From NCBI GenBank assembly GCA_937889485.1, contig CALAPG010000288.1, positions 1 through 8,258 on the forward strand: a DNA stretch of 8,258 nt. The letters are read 5' to 3'. The notes beneath the pieces are model-generated. The model saw only the letters and a program-made list of their open reading frames with translations, was not told where the DNA came from and did no database searches. Origin of the DNA: an uncultured Moraxella sp. (GTDB taxonomy: Bacteria > Pseudomonadota > Gammaproteobacteria > Pseudomonadales > Moraxellaceae). Of the stretch, positions 1 through 6,913 are shown in pieces. Positions within the stretch are counted from its first letter, which is position 1. Every line of letters starts with the position of its first letter. A program made the translations under genes and the position numbers.

Positions 1-57
1 GACAACCAAGGTAGCAAGACCCAGCCATGCCGACGGGTCAGTAAGAAGTTCAATCAT
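1..57 (-). CDS. TerC-family integral membrane protein, N-terminal fragment (partial)
   Basis: Reading the minus strand from the ATG at 57 down to the window edge gives 19 residues, MIELLTDPSAWLGLATLVV. This matches the start of TerC/YgdQ-type membrane proteins as I recall them, which open with a short [L/I]TDPxAWLxLxTLxxLEIVLGIDN segment leading into the first transmembrane helix. The rest lies outside the window, so the diagnostic GIDN motif cannot be seen. TerC-family proteins are multi-helix inner-membrane proteins linked to metal ion (notably manganese) export or tellurite resistance. The substrate here cannot be assigned. There is no strong Shine-Dalgarno sequence before the ATG. The gene runs in the same direction as hisD but is separated from it by about 350 bases, so it probably has its own promoter. 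Confidence 0.65.
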   Translation of the reverse strand, partial: MIELLTDPSAWLGLATLVV

Positions 58-408
58 AGGAGATTTATTAGTAGCCTGTGTTATATCAGTAGGAATATTT
101 ACCCTAAAAAAATAGCAATAAATATCCCACAAAAAATTAAATGTTAGAGTGGATCACATCGACATCAGCAATCATAGGCGTCAGCGGTGGTTTAATGACA
201 TCCACCTTGCTCGCCTGCGCAATTTTTGCCTAATTATGCGTTGATATCGTCACCAATACGGCATGCGCTAACATAGCAAATCATGCCAAAAAATCAATGA
301 CAATTTATCACTGTTTGTGTGCCATTGCGTATTGCTGCCAGTCGGGTATCTATTTTTTGCTACCATGACCATGACATTAACGATAGTTGCAGCCTAGCTT
401 AGGCGATA
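58..408. other. Gene-poor intergenic stretch between the TerC-family gene and hisD
   Basis: No full-length gene is visible in these roughly 350 bases. The plus strand has a 30-codon ORF at 141-233 with a hydrophobic C-terminal half and no visible ribosome binding site. The minus strand over the same place (137-274) has a frame that reads like soluble protein but is broken by an in-frame TAG at 230-232. Either could be chance, or the minus frame could be the remnant of a lost gene. I found no convincing rho-independent terminator for hisD here. In Acinetobacter, as I recall, hisC follows hisD. Nothing resembling HisC is present. Confidence 0.6.
80..88 (-). promoter_or_regulatory. Possible extended -10 promoter for the TerC-family gene
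   Basis: On the minus strand TGATATAAC reads as an extended -10 element (TG, one base, TATAAC). It would start transcription about 16 bases before the ATG at 57. No good -35 is seen at 16-18 bases, so the call rests on the extended -10 alone. I looked for a manganese-sensing yybP-ykoY riboswitch, sometimes found before TerC-type genes, and did not recognise one. Confidence 0.3.
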
Positions 409-423
409 CTAGCTTAGGCGATA
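394..423. repeat. Exact 15-bp tandem duplication over the hisD stop codon
   Basis: CTAGCTTAGGCGATA occurs twice with no gap, at 394-408 and 409-423. The flanking bases do not extend the match. The right copy encodes, on the minus strand, the last four residues of HisD (Tyr-Arg-Leu-Ser) and the TAG stop. The left copy repeats the same codons, including a second in-frame TAG at 394-396. The duplication is therefore neutral for the protein and gives a backup stop codon 15 bases downstream. Confidence 0.95.
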
Positions 424-1704
424 ATTGGCAGATTGTGCATGTGCTGCCAAGTTTTCTTCTACCGCCAGAGCACTGGCTGTTTTTGCTAGCAGCTGGCTAC
501 CCGCCGCTGTACAATAAATAATCGATGATTTTTTCTGAAAATCATAGACCCCTAGTGGTGAGCTAAAGCGTGCAGTACCTGACGTGGGTAATACGTGGTT
601 GGGTCCTGCACAATAGTCGCCAATGGCTTCGGGGGTATAACGCCCCATAAATATCGCGCCCGCATGGCGAATCTCCGCCAACATACTACTTGGATCATCA
701 ACAGACAATTCCAAATGCTCAGGAGCAATGCGATTAATTATTGCCACCCCTTCAGCACGGTCTTTTACCAATATTAGCGCCCCACGATTGGCAATTGATT
801 GTTTGGCAATATCGGCTTTGGGTAGGTGGGTAAGCGCTTTATCAATTTCTTGAGCCACTTGGTTAAGCAAAGTCTCACTCGTGGTCACAAAAATTGCTTG
901 TGCCACGGTATCGTGCTCCGCTTGTGATAATAAATCCATGGCTAACCAGTCGGCGCGGTCTTGACAGCTGCCTTCAGCATACACCAATACCTCAGAAGGA
1001 CCAGCAATCATATCAATGCCTACTTGCCCAAATACCGCACGTTTGGCGGCTGCCACGTATTTGTTGCCAGGCCCAGTAATTTTATCAACTTGTGGGATGC
1101 TTTGCGTACCGTATGCCAGCGCTGCCACTGCCTGCGCGCCGCCAATAGTAAACACCCGATCCACACCCGCCAAATAAGCAGCAGCCAATACCAGCGGATT
1201 TAATTCACCGTGCGGGGCTGGCACAACCATGATAATCTCGCCCACTCCTGCAACTTTAGCGGGAATGGCGTTCATCAACACACTAGAAGGATAGCTTGCC
1301 AAGCCGCCAGGCACATAAATCCCTACTTTATCCAATGCTGTCACTTGTTGACCTAAGGTATTGCCAAGCTCATCTTGGTATTGCCAGCTGTTTTGCACTT
1401 GGCGCTCATGAAAGGATTGAACCCGCGTGGCTGCAAGCTCCAGTGCCGATTTAATCTCCTCAGACAGATTATCAAAGGCTTGCTTTAACTGAGCAGATGA
1501 CAATTCAAGAGCAGAAAATTCTGTGGCAGGGTGATGATCAAAACGCTGGGTCAGCGTTAGCACAACCGCATCCCCACCTTGTCGCACTTGGGCAATAATA
1601 TCATCCACCGTGGCAAGTAGCTGTGGGTCATTCACCGTTTCAAACGCTAGCAGCGCGGTCAGCTGTGCGTCAAAATTGGAATCTAAGGTAGATAAAGTAC
1701 GCAT
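409..1704 (-). CDS. hisD: Histidinol dehydrogenase
   Basis: HisD catalyses the last two steps of histidine synthesis, oxidising L-histidinol to L-histidinal and then to L-histidine with two NAD+ and a bound zinc, in the cytoplasm. The 431-residue length fits the family (434 in E. coli). Zinc ligands are visible as Gln261 and His264 (LLSQAEHD), Asp363 (GDYCAGPNH) and His422 near the C-terminus. The catalytic pair Glu329-His330 lies in IAPEHLEL. The glycine-rich IYVPGG (about 129-134) and ITGPGNKYV (about 209) motifs are also present. I chose the ATG at 1704 because an AGGGG sequence sits 8 bases upstream and the protein then begins MRTLS. A GTG at 1758 would add 18 residues that do not look like family sequence. 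It follows hisG after 71 bases and is probably cotranscribed with it. The last five codons are part of a tandem duplication. Confidence 0.96.
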   Translation of the reverse strand: MRTLSTLDSNFDAQLTALLAFETVNDPQLLATVDDIIAQVRQGGDAVVLTLTQRFDHHPATEFSALELSSAQLKQAFDNLSEEIKSALELAATRVQSFHERQVQNSWQYQDELGNTLGQQVTALDKVGIYVPGGLASYPSSVLMNAIPAKVAGVGEIIMVVPAPHGELNPLVLAAAYLAGVDRVFTIGGAQAVAALAYGTQSIPQVDKITGPGNKYVAAAKRAVFGQVGIDMIAGPSEVLVYAEGSCQDRADWLAMDLLSQAEHDTVAQAIFVTTSETLLNQVAQEIDKALTHLPKADIAKQSIANRGALILVKDRAEGVAIINRIAPEHLELSVDDPSSMLAEIRHAGAIFMGRYTPEAIGDYCAGPNHVLPTSGTARFSSPLGVYDFQKKSSIIYCTAAGSQLLAKTASALAVEENLAAHAQSANYRLS

Positions 1705-1775
1705 AAAAACTGCCCCTATACGATGAAATAAAATCGAACACTCATGATTGATTGCCACAATGACTATGGCTAGGG

Positions 1776-2432
1776 TTATGGCCGAGCCACACTTTGTTTA
1801 AAACTCTCCAAAATAGGCTCAAGTAACGCAAACTTACGCTTATAACTCACCTGATTGACGATGAGTCTAGATGACACTTGGCAAATTTCTTGGCGTGGTT
1901 CTAGCCCATTCGCGCGCAAGGTGTTACCCGTATCAACCACGTCGACAATTAAGTCACCTAGCCCCACCAAGGGCGCAAGCTCCATAGAACCGTACAGTTT
2001 TATCACATCCACTTGCTCACCACGACTGGCAAAATAAGCACGCGTCACATTGACGTATTTTGTGGCAATACGCAAACGGCGATTGGGCAGTGTCAATCCA
2101 ACTTTGCCTGCGGTCATGAGGCGACATTTGGCAATCTGCAGGTCTAATAATTCATAAAGGTTGGAGGAGCCGTGTTCTAGGAGCACATCTTTGCCAGCCA
2201 CCCCAAAGTCTGCAGCGCCGTGTTCTACATAGGTGGGTACGTCACTTGCCCGTAAGATCAAGACGCGCACCTGTGGATGGGTAGTAGGAAAAATGAGTTT
2301 GCGCGATTGGTCGGGATCTTCTAGCAGCTCTACCCCTGCACTGCTGAGCATCGGCAAGGTTTCTTTTAAAATTCGGCCTTTGGACAATGCCAAAGTCAAA
2401 CCCGTATAATTTTCTTGTATATCATCTACCAT
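1776..2432 (-). CDS. hisG: ATP phosphoribosyltransferase catalytic subunit, short form
   Basis: HisG joins ATP and PRPP to make phosphoribosyl-ATP, the first and feedback-controlled step of histidine synthesis. The 218 residues carry the full catalytic core, with the PRPP-binding signature [12 protein letters not shown] at about 161-172 (Asp164, Asp167, Thr168, Gly169, Thr171) and an N-terminal LALSKGR segment. It ends soon after the core, so it is the short form that lacks the C-terminal regulatory domain of the roughly 299-residue E. coli enzyme. Known short forms work with HisZ, a histidyl-tRNA synthetase-like regulatory subunit, which is not in this window and should be elsewhere in the genome. 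The ATG at 2432 lies only 6 bases after the murA stop, and the AAGG that could serve as ribosome binding site is inside murA, so translational coupling is likely. hisD follows. Confidence 0.94.
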   Translation of the reverse strand: MVDDIQENYTGLTLALSKGRILKETLPMLSSAGVELLEDPDQSRKLIFPTTHPQVRVLILRASDVPTYVEHGAADFGVAGKDVLLEHGSSNLYELLDLQIAKCRLMTAGKVGLTLPNRRLRIATKYVNVTRAYFASRGEQVDVIKLYGSMELAPLVGLGDLIVDVVDTGNTLRANGLEPRQEICQVSSRLIVNQVSYKRKFALLEPILESFKQSVARP

Positions 2433-2438
2433 GGTTGT

Positions 2439-3716
<1,278 letters not shown>

Positions 3717-3965
3717 TTATTGTGCTTGTTGTTTAACTTGCCACTCGGCATGGGTTAACGCTTGAATATTTAGGGCATGGATTTCACCAGAAGCAATTTT
3801 ATCTTTGACCAAAGCCAAAATGACCTGCTGACGGGCAACTAAACGCTTGCCTTCAAAGCTGTCATCAATAACACGGACATCAAACTTATTGCCTTCATTT
3901 GCCGCGTCAATTGTGGCATTGGGTAACTGCAATTGGAGTAAATTGATTAAATCTTGAGCATTCAT
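3717..3965 (-). CDS. ibaG: BolA-family protein, IbaG-like
   Basis: This 82-residue protein has the single BolA domain: an N-terminal helix (MNAQDLINLL), a strand with KFDVRVID, the RLVARQQVILALV helix, and the conserved C-terminal block GEIHALNIQALTHAEW with the invariant His63. BolA-family proteins pair with monothiol glutaredoxins to bind or transfer [2Fe-2S] clusters in the cytoplasm. IbaG of E. coli is linked to acid stress. The position directly before murA is the same as ibaG (yrbA) in E. coli, which favours IbaG over BolA proper. The ATG at 3965 has an AGGT 7 bases upstream. It is the first gene of the cluster ibaG-murA-hisG-hisD and sits behind a good promoter. Confidence 0.9.
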   Translation of the reverse strand: MNAQDLINLLQLQLPNATIDAANEGNKFDVRVIDDSFEGKRLVARQQVILALVKDKIASGEIHALNIQALTHAEWQVKQQAQ

Positions 3966-3988
3966 GGGGCTTACCTAGTGAAAAACGC

Positions 3989-4017
3989 ATTATAAAAAGT
4001 AGTCATAAAATTACCAA
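3989..4017 (-). promoter_or_regulatory. Sigma70-type promoter of the ibaG-murA-hisG-hisD cluster
   Basis: On the minus strand TTGGTA (4012-4017) is followed after exactly 17 bases by a perfect TATAAT (3989-3994). Transcription should start near 3982, leaving a leader of about 17 bases before ibaG. The -35 matches consensus at four of six positions. This is the best promoter in the window. Its -35 lies in one arm of an inverted repeat. Confidence 0.65.
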
Positions 4018-4039
4018 TAGCATAGCATAATTTTGGTAA
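4011..4039. repeat. 7-bp inverted repeat over the -35 of the ibaG promoter (operator candidate)
   Basis: TTACCAA at 4011-4017 is mirrored by TTGGTAA at 4033-4039, with 15 bases between. The centres are about two helical turns apart and one arm covers the -35 hexamer, the geometry of a dimeric repressor or activator site. The regulator is unknown. The region is AT-rich, so chance cannot be excluded. Confidence 0.4.
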
Positions 4040-4079
4040 AACTTGGCAAAATCTTGTGATTATCCTAGTACGCCGTGCC

Positions 4080-4478
4080 TCATCCCCCACTCATAAATGC
4101 CGCCTGAATCCACGTCCAATCCAATGGCACTTGCGGCTTGGTGGCAGCCCCTTGAAAACACACTACGTCAAAACGTATATCATAATTATCAAACTGCGGA
4201 TGACACTGCAAAAATACCTGTGTAACCTTGATGAGTTTACGTTGTTTTGCCGTGCTGATGCTGTCACTGGCACTGCCAAATTGGCTCACTTTGCGCTGCC
4301 GTACCTCCACAATGACCAAGGTGTTTGTGCTAGGCGCCTGCATCACCAAATCAATTTCACCCATGTTTTTATAATGCCAATTTTTGGCAACAGTTATTAG
4401 ACCATGTTGTTCAAGATAGTGTTTTGCCAAGTCTTCAAAGTATTCGCCTTGGCGCTGTTTTGGGGCAGTAAGCTTCAT
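4080..4478 (-). CDS. yraN: UPF0102 family protein YraN, nuclease-like fold
   Basis: The 132-residue product is a member of the YraN/UPF0102 family, whose fold resembles restriction-endonuclease/Holliday-junction resolvase proteins but whose function is not settled. Visible family features are the N-terminal KQRQGEYFEDLAKHYLEQHG, the core GEIDLVM (Glu41, Asp43), the strand VIVEVRQRK (Glu58, Arg60) and RFDVVCF (Asp104). The Glu-x-Asp and Glu-x-Arg/Lys pairs occupy the places of the nuclease active site. The start is set at the ATG at 4478 because MKLTAPKQRQGEYFE matches the usual N-terminus. A TTG at 4529 would add 17 hydrophobic residues and run into the rsmI leader. No strong ribosome binding site precedes the chosen ATG. 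The gene is divergent from rsmI, its usual neighbour. Confidence 0.88.
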   Translation of the reverse strand: MKLTAPKQRQGEYFEDLAKHYLEQHGLITVAKNWHYKNMGEIDLVMQAPSTNTLVIVEVRQRKVSQFGSASDSISTAKQRKLIKVTQVFLQCHPQFDNYDIRFDVVCFQGAATKPQVPLDWTWIQAAFMSGG

Positions 4479-4505
4479 AAATGTGTTTTCTAAAAACGAA
4501 TCGCT

Positions 4506-4511
4506 TATAAT
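4506..4511 (+). promoter_or_regulatory. Probable -10 element for rsmI
   Basis: A perfect TATAAT lies 33 bases before the rsmI ATG at 4545, which would place the start of transcription near 4518. No good -35 is seen 16-18 bases upstream (around 4483-4488 the sequence is T-rich but not consensus). On the opposite strand I see no equally good promoter for yraN. Confidence 0.4.
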
Positions 4512-4544
4512 GATAACAAGATTTTGCAAACTTTGAGAAAAAAA

Positions 4545-5390
4545 ATGACCGCAAGCACAGGCACACTATATATTGTTGCTACCCCCATCGGCAATCTATC
4601 CGACATTACCGCCCATGCCATCGATTGCCTAAAAAGTGTCGATCTCATCGCCTGTGAGGACACACGCACCTCAGGCAAACTATTAAACCATTTTAATATT
4701 ACTACCAAAACATGGGCGTACCACGACCATAATGCCGAAGTCCAAACCCCAAAATTCATTGAGATGCTACAACAAGGTAAAAATATTGCCCTCATATCAG
4801 ACGCAGGCACCCCGCTTATTAGCGATCCAGGTTTTCGCTTGGTACGCGCCTGTCACCAAAACAACGTGAAAGTCTCCCCTGTAGTGGGTGCCGTAGCGGC
4901 AATTGCGGCTTTATCGGTAGCGGGTTTGCCGTCAGATAAGTTTTATTTTTATGGCTTCTTGCCTGCCAAAACCGTAGCAAGACAAAGTGAGTTAGCAAAA
5001 ATCAAGGCGCTAACTGCCACGTTAATTTTTTATGAAGCACCCCATCGAATTTTAGACTGCCTTGATGACTTAATTGAGGTATTGGGCGGTGAACGTGAAG
5101 TGACTTTTTGCCGTGAAATCACCAAGACATTTGAGACAATCTACCCTGCTACGCTGAGCGCGCTAAAGGTTTTTGTGGAAAACGATAGTCATCAACAAAA
5201 AGGGGAAATGGTTTTGGTGGTTGCAGGTGCCACGGCATCAGACAATGAAGCAGACAAATACGATGACCTACTTAGACGACTATTACAAGATTTATCGGTC
5301 AAAAAAGCCGCACAACTTGCCAGCGATATTACAGGGGCAAAAAAAAATGCCTTGTATGACAGAGCGCTACAGCTAAAATCTTGTCAATAA
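4545..5390 (+). CDS. rsmI: 16S rRNA (cytidine(1402)-2'-O)-methyltransferase
   Basis: RsmI uses S-adenosylmethionine to 2'-O-methylate C1402 of 16S rRNA in the small ribosomal subunit decoding centre. The 281 residues show the tetrapyrrole-methylase fold signatures in order: GTLYIVATPIGNLSDIT at 6-22, EDTR at 38-41, SDAGTPLISDPG at 85-96, YEAPHR at 163-168, and the C-terminal helical domain SVKKAAQLASDITGAKKNALY at about 251-271. The usual Pro-Gly-Pro/Pro-Gly-Ala SAM loop is here SPVVGAVAAIAAL (111-123), lacking the prolines around the glycine. The ATG at 4545 is preferred over a TTG at 4524 because the product then begins just before the conserved GTLYIVATPIGN block and a GAG lies 8 bases upstream. 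In E. coli lpoA sits between rsmI and yraN. Here the two are directly divergent. Confidence 0.95.
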   Translation: MTASTGTLYIVATPIGNLSDITAHAIDCLKSVDLIACEDTRTSGKLLNHFNITTKTWAYHDHNAEVQTPKFIEMLQQGKNIALISDAGTPLISDPGFRLVRACHQNNVKVSPVVGAVAAIAALSVAGLPSDKFYFYGFLPAKTVARQSELAKIKALTATLIFYEAPHRILDCLDDLIEVLGGEREVTFCREITKTFETIYPATLSALKVFVENDSHQQKGEMVLVVAGATASDNEADKYDDLLRRLLQDLSVKKAAQLASDITGAKKNALYDRALQLKSCQ

Positions 5391-5432
5391 GCAAATCGGC
5401 TCTACCAATAGCCACAAGACAAAACCCAAAAT

Positions 5433-5467
5433 AAAAAAAGCTGAAACATCACATTTCAGCTTTTTTT
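5433..5467. terminator. Bidirectional rho-independent terminator between rsmI and coaBC
   Basis: Two perfectly complementary 14-base arms (5433-5446 and 5454-5467) flank the 7-base loop CATCACA. Each arm is seven A or T residues plus the core GCTGAAA/TTTCAGC. The hairpin reads as stem plus T-tract on both strands. It lies 42 bases after the rsmI stop and 28 bases after the coaBC stop, so it can serve both convergent genes. Confidence 0.93.
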
Positions 5468-5495
5468 ATCCTCATCTCTTTATACAATAAGCCAG

Positions 5496-6821
5496 CTATG
5501 TTGTCATGGCAGTCCCAATCAATTGTACCAATTGCTGCGCAATATGCGCCTTACTGGCTTTAGCGAGTGTTACCCCATCTACCTTGTCACGAAAAAATAC
5601 CGTCATGGCATTGTCATCGCTCCCAAATCCGATATCTTTACGTGACACATCATTGCAAGCGATCATATCCAAATTTTTGGCATTTAGCTTGTCTTTGGCA
5701 TATTTTTCCACATCTTGGGTTTCGGCAGCAAAGCCTACCACAAACACGTCTGCAAATTCTGTGGCTATGGTTGCCAAAATATCAGGGTTTTTGACCAAGT
5801 CCAGTGACATTTGTTCTTGGGTTTTTTTGATTTTTTGTGGTACCACATCGCGGGTACGATAATCAGCAACCGCCGCGGTGGCAATAAAAATATCAGTCGC
5901 CGTTCGCACAGGTTCACTTTCAACATCGTTTCCAAATTCATCATGCGTATGGTGATGATGGTTATGGTCGTGATCGTGCTCATGGTCGTGATCATGGTCA
6001 TCACAACAATTTTGTACCACACCCTGAGCACACTCACGCGCCGCTTGTAGCATTTCTTGTGCCGATAGCACATCTATGCGCTCAACAAACAGCGGTGTGG
6101 GTAATTGTACTTTTCCCCCTGCAATCAAGGTCACGTTTGCCCCTGCATTGCGGCAGGCCTTTGCCAAGGCAAACCCCATTTTTCCCGTCGAGTGGTTGGA
6201 TAAAAAACGCACAGGGTCAATAGCTTCAACCGTTGCCCCTGCGGTAATAGTCACATTTTTGCCAAGCAGCACTTGCGGTGTCTGCTGACGATCAATAAAG
6301 TATTGCACATATTCAAGTAAGTACTCAGGCTCAGGCAATCTACCTTCGCCCACGTCACCGCAAGCTTGCGCCCCACTGGCAGGCTCAATCACCTCATAAT
6401 CCAAATCCTGTAACGTTTGGATATTAAGCTTTACGGCATTATTATGCCACATCTGCTGGTTCATGGCAGGCGCCACCACAATAGGTGCCACCGTGGCAAG
6501 GCATACCGTAGTCAATAAGTTATCTGCTAAACCCATTGCAAGCTTAGCGATGGTATTTGCCGTAGCAGGGGCAACCACGATAAGATCCGCCCATTTTGCC
6601 AATTCAATATGACCCATACCAAGCTCTGCGGTTTCATCCAATAACTCGCTGTGCACGGCATGACCTGTTAATGCCTGAAACGTTAAAGGACTAACAAACG
6701 CTTTCGCCGCTGCCGTCATAATAACCCGTACTTGATAGCCCTCTTTGACCAACAACCGCGCAAAAGAGGCCGCCTTATAAGCGGCAATACCGCCTGTTAC
6801 CGCAATAATAATATTTTTCAT
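5496..6821 (-). CDS. coaBC: Bifunctional phosphopantothenoylcysteine decarboxylase / phosphopantothenate-cysteine ligase, with a His-rich insertion
   Basis: CoaBC carries out two consecutive steps of coenzyme A synthesis: CTP-dependent joining of cysteine to 4'-phosphopantothenate (CoaB) and FMN-dependent decarboxylation of the product (CoaC). The N-terminal CoaC domain (about 1-185) has IAVTGGIAAYKA, the catalytic His71 in GHIELAKWADL, PAMNQQMW, and the catalytic Cys154 in GAQACGDVGEGR. The CoaB domain (about 186-441) has FLSNHSTGKMG with Asn209, ATAAVADYR, and VPQKIKK with Lys330. At 441 residues it is about 35 longer than E. coli CoaBC (406). The extra length is mainly an insertion at about 268-304 with a Cys-Cys pair and 11 His in 18 residues. 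The ATG at 6821 is chosen because MKNIIIAVTGG is the conserved start. The only upstream start is a TTG at 6860. The ribosome binding site is weak. radC is divergent, as in E. coli. Confidence 0.96.
   Translation of the reverse strand: MKNIIIAVTGGIAAYKAASFARLLVKEGYQVRVIMTAAAKAFVSPLTFQALTGHAVHSELLDETAELGMGHIELAKWADLIVVAPATANTIAKLAMGLADNLLTTVCLATVAPIVVAPAMNQQMWHNNAVKLNIQTLQDLDYEVIEPASGAQACGDVGEGRLPEPEYLLEYVQYFIDRQQTPQVLLGKNVTITAGATVEAIDPVRFLSNHSTGKMGFALAKACRNAGANVTLIAGGKVQLPTPLFVERIDVLSAQEMLQAARECAQGVVQNCCDDHDHDHEHDHDHNHHHHTHDEFGNDVESEPVRTATDIFIATAAVADYRTRDVVPQKIKKTQEQMSLDLVKNPDILATIATEFADVFVVGFAAETQDVEKYAKDKLNAKNLDMIACNDVSRKDIGFGSDDNAMTVFFRDKVDGVTLAKASKAHIAQQLVQLIGTAMTT
5943..6002 (-). repeat. 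Imperfect hexanucleotide repeat encoding the His/Asp-rich loop of CoaBC
   Basis: Read on the minus strand the stretch is built of GAY-CAY (Asp-His) units with a few variants (Glu, Asn, a run of four His, one Thr). It encodes Asp274 to His293 in the ATG-6821 numbering and is preceded by two Cys codons at 6003-6008. Because the unit is six bases, gain or loss of units keeps the reading frame. Similar Asp-His-rich runs are known in metal-handling proteins such as ZnuA, HypB and some CobW-type proteins. Confidence 0.9.
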
Positions 6822-6850
6822 AATCACAACTAACAAAAAAAATTGCGAAT

Positions 6851-6856
6851 ATAGTA
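6851..6856 (-). promoter_or_regulatory. Possible extended -10 element for coaBC
   Basis: On the minus strand TACTAT is preceded by TGT, giving an extended -10 (TG, one base, TACTAT). Transcription would begin around 6844, about 23 bases before the coaBC ATG at 6821. No convincing -35 is seen. The element overlaps the proposed -35 of radC on the other strand. Confidence 0.3.
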
Positions 6857-6883
6857 ACAATTTTTCATCAACTTAGGTATGAT
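6854..6883 (+). promoter_or_regulatory. Possible sigma70-type promoter for radC
   Basis: GTAACA (6854-6859) is followed after 18 bases by TATGAT (6878-6883), matching consensus at four and five of six positions. The start would be near 6890, 24 bases before the radC ATG. The -35 shares bases with the proposed coaBC -10 on the opposite strand, so the two promoters may compete for polymerase. Confidence 0.4.
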
Positions 6884-6913
6884 TTAGCCAATATTTTTAG
6901 AAGGCGTGAAATA

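Noticed and set aside
58..140. yybP-ykoY type manganese riboswitch before the TerC-family gene
   Set aside because: I could not find the conserved loops, and the likely transcription start leaves too short a leader.
1705..1775. Possible his leader peptide or attenuator in the hisG-hisD gap
   Set aside because: The only short ORF there is nine codons with no histidine run, and I see no alternative hairpins followed by a T-tract.
4056..4400. Plus-strand 114-codon ORF opposite yraN
   Set aside because: It is antisense to the recognisable YraN core motifs and has no ribosome binding site or family resemblance.
5811..6050. Plus-strand ORF with a run of Met/Val/Ile that looks like a transmembrane helix
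   Set aside because: It is exactly antisense to the His/Asp repeat of coaBC. The hydrophobic run is the automatic complement of CAY-GAY codons, and there is no ribosome binding site.
5765..6073. Minus-strand ORF rich in Met, Thr and Ile overlapping coaBC
   Set aside because: It is an alternate-frame reading of the same coaBC hexamer repeat, not an independent gene.
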